Origin: Caldisericum exile
Lineage (GTDB): Bacteria > Caldisericota > Caldisericia > Caldisericales > Caldisericaceae
Reading direction: 5' to 3'
NCBI GenBank assembly: GCA_002877955.1
Contig: PNIL01000027.1
Span: forward strand, 1 to 35,354
DNA: 35,354 bases
Each line of letters begins with the position of its first letter. The stretch's first letter is position 1. Positions 6,087-13,077 of this stretch are shown here, piece by piece. Both the position numbers and the translations under genes were made by a program. The notes under the pieces are model-generated. The model did not search any database and was not told where the DNA came from. It worked only from the letters and a program-made list of their open reading frames with translations.

Positions 6087-6901
6087 TTTCTGAATTTTTT
6101 GTTTTTGGTGATGATTTTGAACATTTAGGGGACGGGACTTTAAAAACAAGAGAAACACTCGATAAAGCGCTCAATGAATTTGAATTCTATAAAAAATATC
6201 CAGCTCTTAAGAAAGAAAATCTGAGAAAACTTGGCGTTTGCTCTTATGAAGCAGAATCAAATATTGTAATACATGCAAAATTTGGCATAATAAAAACTTA
6301 CGCTAATGAGAATAAAATAAAAACTATTGCAAAAGATATAGGTCCTGGAATTCCAAAATTACTGCTTGCACTTACTCCTGGATTCTCTACTGCATCTGAA
6401 AAGGCAAGAAAGTTAGGATTTGGTGCTGGAATGGGCCTCAAAAACATTCAAAAGATTTCAGACTTTTTTATCATAACTTCAAAGTATGGAAAAGGAACAT
6501 ACTTAACTTTTGAAATTTGGAACGAAGAAATCAACAGGGAGGGAATCAAAATGAAGATAAAAGACCTAATTAAAGAATTGCAATTGGAGATCCTTACAAA
6601 ATATAATGAAGAAATTCTCGAAAAAAACATTGAAGAAGCCTATGCATGTGATCTTTTAAGTAGAGTTCTTGCTAAGGCTAATGAAGAAAGCACCTGGATT
6701 ACAATTCAAACAAATGTAAATGTTGTAGGTGTTGCAGTAATAAAAAGAGTGCCTATAATAATCATAACAGAGGGAGAACCTGTACCAGAAGAAACTATAA
6801 AGAAGGCTGAAGAAAACTCCATAATAATTGCAAGAACTTTAAACACGACATTTGAATTATCAGGTAAGTTATATACACTTCTTGAAAAAGAAACTAAATA
6901 A
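6068..6901 (+). CDS. RsbW-like anti-sigma-type ATPase fused to a DRTGG domain
   Basis: 277 residues from TTG 6068. Residues 1-153 are an RsbW/SpoIIAB-type HATPase: N-box EAESNIVIHA at 61-70 (N65), G1 box DIGPGIP at 90-96, the LTPGFSTASEKARKLGFGAGMGL stretch covering the G2 box (117-124), and KYGKGT at 139-144. Residues 162-277 are a DRTGG domain (MKIKDLIKELQLEIL, CDLLSRVLAKA, ITIQTNVNVVGVAV). In Clostridia these are usually two separate genes in hydrogenase loci; here they are in one frame. The junction has an in-frame ATG (6551) with its own ribosome site, so the second domain may also be made separately. No cognate sigma factor or phosphatase is adjacent. It overlaps the convergent gene at its 3' end by 8 bases. 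Confidence 0.82.
   Translation: METTILISEFFVFGDDFEHLGDGTLKTRETLDKALNEFEFYKKYPALKKENLRKLGVCSYEAESNIVIHAKFGIIKTYANENKIKTIAKDIGPGIPKLLLALTPGFSTASEKARKLGFGAGMGLKNIQKISDFFIITSKYGKGTYLTFEIWNEEINREGIKMKIKDLIKELQLEILTKYNEEILEKNIEEAYACDLLSRVLAKANEESTWITIQTNVNVVGVAVIKRVPIIIITEGEPVPEETIKKAEENSIIIARTLNTTFELSGKLYTLLEKETK
6536..6553 (+). promoter_or_regulatory. internal ribosome binding site and ATG inside the ATPase-DRTGG fusion gene
   Basis: AGGGAGGG at 6536-6543 contains GGAGG and lies 8 bases before the in-frame ATG at 6551 (Met162 of the fusion). The spacing is optimal and the ATG is exactly where the DRTGG domain begins, so it looks like the start of a formerly, or still, separately translated product. 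Confidence 0.5.
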
Positions 6902-9900
6902 CCTCTTCTAAGGAATAAATGTTAATCCCCTGATAGTTTTTAAGTTTGGGCTTATCGTCAACAACAACATCTGTAAGTCTTAATTTCTTTGCAATAAGAA
7001 TTGCTTCACCTGTTGTATATTTTCCAGAAACCCTTTTAGCTATATCTTCTGCAAGTCTCTCTTCAATGGTAGTAAGCCCAATTACGGTAATTCGGAATCT
7101 TCCTTCCACAATATGAGCTACTTCACTTTTCTGAGAAGCAGAAATGCATGCTTTAGAAAGAAGATCGTTTCTAACTTCTTGTGGGAGTTTATCATTTTCA
7201 TAGATTTTTCTTAAAACAGAAGCATCTGCTACATATTTTGATTTAAGCTCAATTTTGGTAAATCGTTTAGTCTCATCAAGCGATGGCTTTTGCTCAATTT
7301 CGATTTTTTCCTCTTTTGTGGGACCCTTTTCAATCTTTTCTTCGCGCTTCTTACGATTTTCCTCCTCAAGTTTCTTTAAAAGCTCTTCAAATGTTGATTT
7401 AAACTCATCTTTTTTGGTTTTTTCCTCAATCTTTTCTTTGCTAACTGTTTCTTCTTGCTTGGTTGCCCTTTCCTCTTGAACACTTTCCTCAACCTTCTCA
7501 ATTTCTTCAAGATTGGGCTGTGCAAAATCTGCAAAGGAAACTTCATGCTCTTCTTTAATTTCTTCTTTAACTTCTTTTTCGAATTCAACGGATGGCTCTT
7601 CAACAACAGAGGGCTTCTCAACAATTTCTTCGGTTGGCACTTTTTCTACCTTTTCAGCCTTTCCTGTTTCAGAAACTGTTTCCATAGGTAAAACTTCTTC
7701 ATATCGAGAAGCTGATTTTTCCTCAGGTTTTGGTTTAATTACTTCCCCTGAAACTTCACCAGTTTTAGCCTTGCTTTCGAGCTCAACTTTTTCTTTTTCC
7801 TCAAACTTTTTCTCCTCTTCTTTTCTGAATTCCTCTTTTGTAGGAACTTCTTCTTTTTGCTCCTTAAAAGCCTCTTCTTTTGGCTTTCCTATTTTTTCTT
7901 TCTCAATTGTCAACCTATCAGCTCTCCTTGGAGGAGCAGGCCTGAAAATTCGTCGTGTTGGCTCTATTTCTTCTTTAGGCACTTCTTTTACAACTTCTTC
8001 TGGTGGTTTAACCGGTATTGTCTTTAATTTTGGAAGTTCCTCTTGAATCTCTTTAGGTTTCACGGGTATCTCTTCAATTGGTGCATTTTCCTTAACTTCA
8101 AGATCTTTAACATTAAATGCAATAGGCTTCTTTTTAACTTCCTCAATTTTTACAACTGGGATTTTTTCTTTCTTTCCTTTAGGAATTATAAGGATTATGA
8201 TTATGAAGACAAATAATCCAAAAATAATGGAAGATACTATATCAACAGTTAAACCTGGAAAATAATTCGAAATGTATGGGTAAATTTGTTCAGAAATAGG
8301 TCTTAAAAAACCCAAAATGTTTGATGCGATCCCTTTAAAGAAAGTTTTAATAACATCAAGAAGTGTGCTAACATTACCCTGAGTAAAAATTCCTGCAAAA
8401 AATGTTGAAACATCTTTCAAAATTTTAGAAAAATATACCTTAATATTTTCAAAAATTTGCACCGCATTTGAGTTTGTATTGTTTGGATTCATTTTATCCA
8501 CTCCGTTATTTTGACTTCCAGTATTAGTTAAAAGAGCCACATTTATTGGGTTATATAGATCAAGAGGTAAAAGCGTCGTAAAAATCTCTTCGTTTCCCTC
8601 TATTCCAAGGTCAAAAACAGCAATTTGTTTATTTGATGTTATATCTACTTTTGAAAAACTATCATTAAAAAGAAATATTTTTGGAGTATATGGAGTTAAA
8701 GTGAAACTATTTCCGTTGAAATTCAAGTTTGTATTTTCCTCTGTGCCTACAACAACAACTCTTCTTTGCCTTTCTCCAAAAATTTTTGTTACAATACCAG
8801 TATGGAATCTAAAAAGAGTTCCATTATTAAATGACGGAATTTGTTCTCCATCGACATTTCCATATTGGGAATAGGTATAAATAAGGACGGGTTTTGAAAA
8901 ATTGATAAAAACTTCCTTGTATTCCGTATTGTTTTTCATATAATCGTTAGGATTCAGAATATCTAAGTATTTAAAATCGTTTGCTTTATCAAGAGTAAAG
9001 GCTGAAGTTTTATCGTCAAATTTAACTGAAACTGTCGTATTATCAAAAATAGATGAAACTCCAAGTCTTCCAAATGATATAACATTCGCAGAATCAATGC
9101 CATAAAGCGTTGCGAAAACATTATCATCTGCATATCCATATTCAATTAAAACAGGGCTATCAGAAGAAATTGTATAAATACCCTGAGCTAATTTAGTGTT
9201 GGCATAAAATGAATTTGCCTTAAGCTGAGTGTTAACTAAAACATTTCCATTAGTATCTGTAATCTTAAGATTTGTATCTTTTGTAGTTGTTATAAACAAT
9301 ACCTTAGGAATATACAATTTAAAGAATGTTCCAAAAACTGCACTAACGTCATCGGAAGAGTTTTTGTCAAAAGGAGGAGTAAGTGTAGAAAATTCAACAA
9401 AAATAGGTTTAGTTGAACTTACTTTAAAAACCGAATCATCTTTTAGGTCCACAAAAACAGAATCTAAATTTTTGAGCTCCTTCTCAAAAACAACATTATT
9501 AGACTTTTTATCTAAAACTGATACCTTGTTAGAATCACCATACGAAACTATAAAAACTCTTCCTTTTCTTGGCACAATAAATTGAGTACCAATAAAATTA
9601 GGTATATAGAAATCTTTTTTAATTTGAGGACTACTATCTTGTGGGATTAACTTCAAAATCTTTTTTTCTTTTGCTCCTATCGAAAGCGCAACTTTAAATG
9701 TAAAATTGTCATTATCTTCACTAAAATAAATAGGAAGGGGGACGCCATTGTCTAAAAGTAAAAAGTTCTGTGCATTACTCAAGACTTCCTTTTGCACTTT
9801 AAACGTAAATACTTTAAAAACAGGGACATCCAATGTATTTTCAACAGAGACGCTTATCCCTTCATCTCCTATTACAGGAGAAGAAAAAGCAAACAACAAA

Positions 9901-9935
9901 ATTAAAACAACCAAAACAATCAAAAGCTTTTTCAC
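6894..9935 (-). CDS. large membrane protein with repeated ectodomain and C-terminal PIN-like domain
   Basis: 1013 residues, GTG start with an AGGAAGGGG ribosome site. Signal peptide at 1-23; extracellular beta-rich region to about 460 with four repeats of roughly 86 residues, each closing on an S..P(I/V)..E/Y motif (about 173-182, 258-266, 346-354, 433-441), recalling IgGFc-binding-type repeats; Asn-rich spacer at 470-490; amphipathic stretch at 495-560; transmembrane helix at 564-586 followed by KGKKEK, which places the rest in the cytoplasm; Lys/Glu/Pro-rich tail at 587-890; and a C-terminal domain at 898-1013. That domain has the PIN pattern: D904 in YVADAS, E977 in TTGEA and D993-D994 in VVVDD. 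PIN domains are usually RNases. Activity here is inference. It follows rnfB by 45 bases and may be read from the same transcript or from its own promoter. Confidence 0.8.
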   Translation of the reverse strand: MKKLLIVLVVLILLFAFSSPVIGDEGISVSVENTLDVPVFKVFTFKVQKEVLSNAQNFLLLDNGVPLPIYFSEDNDNFTFKVALSIGAKEKKILKLIPQDSSPQIKKDFYIPNFIGTQFIVPRKGRVFIVSYGDSNKVSVLDKKSNNVVFEKELKNLDSVFVDLKDDSVFKVSSTKPIFVEFSTLTPPFDKNSSDDVSAVFGTFFKLYIPKVLFITTTKDTNLKITDTNGNVLVNTQLKANSFYANTKLAQGIYTISSDSPVLIEYGYADDNVFATLYGIDSANVISFGRLGVSSIFDNTTVSVKFDDKTSAFTLDKANDFKYLDILNPNDYMKNNTEYKEVFINFSKPVLIYTYSQYGNVDGEQIPSFNNGTLFRFHTGIVTKIFGERQRRVVVVGTEENTNLNFNGNSFTLTPYTPKIFLFNDSFSKVDITSNKQIAVFDLGIEGNEEIFTTLLPLDLYNPINVALLTNTGSQNNGVDKMNPNNTNSNAVQIFENIKVYFSKILKDVSTFFAGIFTQGNVSTLLDVIKTFFKGIASNILGFLRPISEQIYPYISNYFPGLTVDIVSSIIFGLFVFIIIILIIPKGKKEKIPVVKIEEVKKKPIAFNVKDLEVKENAPIEEIPVKPKEIQEELPKLKTIPVKPPEEVVKEVPKEEIEPTRRIFRPAPPRRADRLTIEKEKIGKPKEEAFKEQKEEVPTKEEFRKEEEKKFEEKEKVELESKAKTGEVSGEVIKPKPEEKSASRYEEVLPMETVSETGKAEKVEKVPTEEIVEKPSVVEEPSVEFEKEVKEEIKEEHEVSFADFAQPNLEEIEKVEESVQEERATKQEETVSKEKIEEKTKKDEFKSTFEELLKKLEEENRKKREEKIEKGPTKEEKIEIEQKPSLDETKRFTKIELKSKYVADASVLRKIYENDKLPQEVRNDLLSKACISASQKSEVAHIVEGRFRITVIGLTTIEERLAEDIAKRVSGKYTTGEAILIAKKLRLTDVVVDDKPKLKNYQGINIYSLEEVI

Positions 9936-9951
9936 TTTTTCCCCTTCCTAT

Positions 9952-9979
9952 ATGATAATACTTATTAATTTTTTTTCAA
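9952..9979 (-). promoter_or_regulatory. weak candidate promoter for the membrane PIN-like gene
   Basis: Minus strand: -35 TTGAAA (9979-9974), 16-base spacer, -10 TATCAT (9957-9952), in the 45-base gap after rnfB. It would give a leader of roughly 10 bases holding the ribosome site. AT-rich sequence makes this uncertain. Confidence 0.3.
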
Positions 9980-9980
9980 G

Positions 9981-10268
9981 TTATGAGCTCTGTGCTTTCT
10001 CCATAATATCTTTTATTTTTTGCTCGACTTCCTTTCCACCAACAACGCATGCATCATAACCTGCACGTCCTTCAGCTATTGCTTCAGCACAAGGATGACA
10101 CCCAGGAAAACCACAAGCACCACATTCTCCATGTGGAAGGACCTCGTAAATTGCCTGCACTAAAGGGTTTTCCTCTACTTTAAACTTCTCATTAAAAACT
10201 CCGAGAAGAATACCAAAAAGTGTACCTAAAATTCCAAGCGTAAAAACAGAAATAAGTATTTCTTTCAT
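9981..10268 (-). CDS. rnfB: truncated RnfB: membrane anchor and first [4Fe-4S] motif only
   Basis: 95 residues. One N-terminal membrane helix (5-24), then the RnfB-specific cluster motif with C49, C52, C57 and C74 in the correct C-x2-C-x4-C-x16-C spacing, plus an extra C60. RnfB proteins normally continue with at least two further [4Fe-4S] ferredoxin motifs that take electrons from ferredoxin; here the frame ends after a short helix and the next gene begins 45 bases on, with no remnant of the missing part in the gap. Start ATG 10268 has an AGAGGTG ribosome site and follows rnfA by 13 bases. It still belongs to the ferredoxin:NAD oxidoreductase (Rnf) complex by position; how ferredoxin docks is open. 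Confidence 0.9.
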   Translation of the reverse strand: MKEILISVFTLGILGTLFGILLGVFNEKFKVEENPLVQAIYEVLPHGECGACGFPGCHPCAEAIAEGRAGYDACVVGGKEVEQKIKDIMEKAQSS

Positions 10269-10281
10269 TACGCACCTCTAC

Positions 10282-10872
10282 CTATTTAATCATTCCACTA
10301 AATCCAAGAAAAGCCAACGAGAGAATTCCAGAAATCATAAAAGCAATTGCCTTCCCTTTGAAAAAGGAAGGTACATCAGAATTTCTTAACCTCTCTCTAA
10401 TTCCTGCAAGTAAAAGCATTGCAATAGCATAACCAAATGCAATACCAAATCCCGATACAATTGATTCAACAAAATCATATTTATTCATAGAATTTATAAA
10501 AGTTGCTCCGAGAATAAGACAGTTAGTTGCAATCAAAGGAAGGTAAATTCCCATTGCTTTATAAAGATTTGGTGATGCCTTTTTGATGTAAATTTCAACA
10601 AGACCAACAAATGAACCAATTACAAGTATAAAAGCAGTAATTTGAAGTGCAGGCTGTAAACCTGTTGGAATAAGAATCCAGTTATCAATCATCCAAGCAA
10701 GAATTGAGGATGAAACTGTTACAAAAATTACAGCAAAACTCATACCTATTGAGTTTGTAAGGCTGTCTGTAAGACCTATATAAGAACAAAGCCCAAGAAA
10801 CTGGATAAGTATAATATTATTGATTATAGTAGACGAAACAAAAATTTTAAGAAGATTTTCAACATAACTCAT
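10282..10872 (-). CDS. rnfA: Rnf complex membrane subunit RnfA
   Basis: 196 residues, six predicted membrane helices. Family signatures: NNIILIQFLGLCSYIG near 18-33, the mid-protein IYLPLIATNCLILG (about 108-121), and the cytoplasmic-side GIRERLRNSDVP followed by FFKGKAIAFMISGILSLAFLGFSGM at the end. RnfA and RnfE are inverted-topology homologues that hold a [2Fe-2S] cluster between them via the GLC and TNC cysteines, both present here. The start overlaps the end of rnfE by 4 bases. The ending and the LAGIRERL motif mark it as RnfA rather than RnfE. Confidence 0.95.
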   Translation of the reverse strand: MSYVENLLKIFVSSTIINNIILIQFLGLCSYIGLTDSLTNSIGMSFAVIFVTVSSSILAWMIDNWILIPTGLQPALQITAFILVIGSFVGLVEIYIKKASPNLYKAMGIYLPLIATNCLILGATFINSMNKYDFVESIVSGFGIAFGYAIAMLLLAGIRERLRNSDVPSFFKGKAIAFMISGILSLAFLGFSGMIK

Positions 10873-11471
10873 CTCTTCCCCTCCTTGTTCCTCAGGTAAG
10901 TTTCTATGGCACCAGTAAGTATGCCAATCATAATAAAACCTGCAGGTGGAAGTACCATCAATAACATTGGTTGATAACTATCGGGCATTAATTGGATCCC
11001 TGCCAAGGAACCTTTTCCTATAAACTCTCTTACAATTGCAATAGCTAAAAGCACTAATCCATAACCAATTGTATTCCCAACTCCATCCAAAAAAGAATCA
11101 AAAATTCCATTATGATAGGCATATGCTTCTGCTCGTCCGATAATGATACAGTTAACTACAACAAGGAGAATATAAAGTTTAATTATCTGATAAATAGCAT
11201 TAAAGTAAGCTTCAGAAATCAAGGCAGCAATAGTTGTAAATGCAGCGATAACTGTAACAAAAATTGGAACTCTTATCTCGTTTGGAGTAATCTTCCTAAT
11301 AGAAGAAACTATTACGTTTGATGGAATCTGTACTAAAGCAAATGCAAACGTCATAAGCAAAGCACTCTGGACGGAGTTTGATACTGCAATTGTAGAGCAC
11401 AAGCCAATTGAAATTATAAGTACAGGATTATTTGGAATTATTGCATCCCAAATTATCTTCAACTTTTTCAT
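10869..11471 (-). CDS. rnfE: Rnf complex membrane subunit RnfE
   Basis: 200 residues, six membrane helices. NNPVLIISIGLCSTIAVSNSVQSAL at 14-38 and VVVNCIIIGRAEAYAYHNG at about 104-122 are RnfE signatures; the cysteines in GLC and VNC correspond to the intramembrane [2Fe-2S] ligands shared with RnfA. It ends in a charged cytoplasmic tail (ETYLRNKEGKR). It overlaps rnfG and rnfA by 4 bases on each side. Role: transmembrane electron transfer within the ion-pumping ferredoxin:NAD oxidoreductase. Confidence 0.95.
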   Translation of the reverse strand: MKKLKIIWDAIIPNNPVLIISIGLCSTIAVSNSVQSALLMTFAFALVQIPSNVIVSSIRKITPNEIRVPIFVTVIAAFTTIAALISEAYFNAIYQIIKLYILLVVVNCIIIGRAEAYAYHNGIFDSFLDGVGNTIGYGLVLLAIAIVREFIGKGSLAGIQLMPDSYQPMLLMVLPPAGFIMIGILTGAIETYLRNKEGKR

Positions 11472-12070
11472 TGCCCTGCCTCCTTAAGGTATGAAACAAT
11501 AGCTTCTCCTGCAACTTTTACTCCCTTTGAAACCGCAGTAGAGGTAATCGTTGCACCAGTCATAGCAATAATATCTTCCTTTGGAACTAATTTATCTTTA
11601 ATAACATTTTTATTTACGAATTGTCCTAAAAAGGTAATCTTGTCCTTTTTATTAACATAATACTTAGGATTATCTGCATTAGAACCAAGCCCTGCAGTCT
11701 CATTCATCTTGAGAATTTTAACACCAGAAACCGTTCCATCGCTTTTCACACCTACAAGCATTTCAATTGGTGCCTGCGAGCCTGGAACAACAACCTTTAC
11801 AACCATTCCTATATTTTTGCCACTTGCCTTATCTTTAACAAGAAAAGATTCATTTATTGTAACTGATTGATCGCTTGATTGAATAGGTTTATCTAACTTT
11901 ATAAATTCATAATTACCTGGAAAAACTTCAGATAAACCTCTCTCTAATGCCTTTGCATCTTGCGCTGCAATAATAGGCTTTGTTATCTGAAAAACTACTG
12001 CAAGTGCTAATCCTGTAATAGCTGAGATGAGCCCAAGAGTAACAGCAAACTTAAAAACATTATTTTTCAT
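11468..12070 (-). CDS. rnfG: Rnf complex covalent-flavin subunit RnfG
   Basis: 200 residues. One N-terminal membrane helix (about 8-28), then an extracytoplasmic FMN-binding domain. The flavinylation motif is TGATITS at 171-177, with T174 the likely FMN-carrying threonine; the Asp normally three residues before the T/S-GAT motif is Ile168 here. ETAGLGSNA at 124-132 is another family signature. It overlaps rnfD and rnfE by 4 bases each. A flavin transferase (ApbE) would be needed for FMN attachment and is not in this window. Confidence 0.94.
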   Translation of the reverse strand: MKNNVFKFAVTLGLISAITGLALAVVFQITKPIIAAQDAKALERGLSEVFPGNYEFIKLDKPIQSSDQSVTINESFLVKDKASGKNIGMVVKVVVPGSQAPIEMLVGVKSDGTVSGVKILKMNETAGLGSNADNPKYYVNKKDKITFLGQFVNKNVIKDKLVPKEDIIAMTGATITSTAVSKGVKVAGEAIVSYLKEAGQ

Positions 12071-13077
12071 TTTGCCACCTCTTTTTTAGAAAACACACCA
12101 TAGACTTTTGGCATAACCTTATCAAAGTAAGGAACAACAGCATTTCCTAAGAGAATAGAAAACATAACACCCTCAGGATATGAACTATATTGACGAATAA
12201 GCACAGTCAAAAAACCTATAAATATTGCGTAATATACCTTTCCCATAGGTGTTATTGGAGAAGAACTGTAGTCAGTTGCCATAAAGAATGCACCTAAAAA
12301 TAATCCACCTGCAAGAATTGAAAATAGAGGGTCTCTTCCAAAAAGAGGCGAAAGCACAAAAACTGTTCCAATATAAATTACAGGTATTTTCCAATCGATT
12401 ACTTTTCTTGCTATAAGATAAATGCCACCAATTAAAAGAAGTAGTGCTGAAGTTTCACCTAAACTACCTCCTACTGTGCCAAAGAACAAGGCCTTGTATA
12501 AATTTGCCTTTGTTCCAAAATCAGATATAAGCTTTGCGTAGCTTTGTAATTTTACAATACCTAATGGTGTTGCAGTTGTAATTGAATCAACAGGGGTTGC
12601 TTGAGAAATATTGGATAACCCAATCATTATTTGAGGCTTTATCCAGGTTGTCATATAAGTAGGCCAAGATACCATTAACACTGAACGTCCCACAAGAGCA
12701 GGGTTAAACGGGTTAGAACCAATCCCACCAAAAATCATTTTCCCCAAAATGATTCCCGAAAATGCTCCGACAACAACCATCCACCAAGGAGATGATGGAG
12801 GTAAAGTCATTGCAAGAAGTAATCCTGAAACTGAAGCAGAAAGGTCGTTTAAAGATGGTTTTTTATGAAAAATAATGTTACCTAATACCTCTGCCAATAT
12901 TGAAGATACGACAGATATAATTATTACAAGAATCGACCTTAAGCCGAAAATAAAAACGCTTCCAATGAGTGCAGGGGCGATTGCAATGATAACATCACGC
13001 ATAATTGAAGAAGTCGTTACCTTATCCTTTATATGAGGAGCTGATGTAACTACAAGGTCAATATCGTAGTTAGCCAT
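12067..13077 (-). CDS. rnfD: Rnf complex membrane flavoprotein subunit RnfD
   Basis: 336 residues, about nine to ten membrane helices. SGLLLAMTLPPSSPWW at 84-99, the GSNPFNPALVGR segment at 120-131 and the flavinylation site DSITTATPLG at 164-173 (T170 the likely FMN-carrying residue, with Asp164 in the expected place) identify the RnfD/NqrB family. MATDYSSSPITPMGK at 266-280 and the SSYPEGVMFSILLGNAVVP ending also match. The start overlaps rnfC by 8 bases. Role: membrane core of the ferredoxin:NAD oxidoreductase that couples electron flow to Na+ or H+ export. Confidence 0.95.
   Translation of the reverse strand: MANYDIDLVVTSAPHIKDKVTTSSIMRDVIIAIAPALIGSVFIFGLRSILVIIISVVSSILAEVLGNIIFHKKPSLNDLSASVSGLLLAMTLPPSSPWWMVVVGAFSGIILGKMIFGGIGSNPFNPALVGRSVLMVSWPTYMTTWIKPQIMIGLSNISQATPVDSITTATPLGIVKLQSYAKLISDFGTKANLYKALFFGTVGGSLGETSALLLLIGGIYLIARKVIDWKIPVIYIGTVFVLSPLFGRDPLFSILAGGLFLGAFFMATDYSSSPITPMGKVYYAIFIGFLTVLIRQYSSYPEGVMFSILLGNAVVPYFDKVMPKVYGVFSKKEVAK

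Noticed and set aside
6068-6901. Frameshift or assembly join between the RsbW-like and DRTGG parts
   Set aside because: Both parts are in one frame with no frame change, and the junction carries a natural-looking ribosome site; a true fusion or lost stop codon fits better.
7255-8046. Long plus-strand open frames rich in Ser/Phe opposite the 1013-residue gene
   Set aside because: They mirror the Lys/Glu-rich coding repeats on the minus strand; composition and lack of ribosome sites mark them as shadows.
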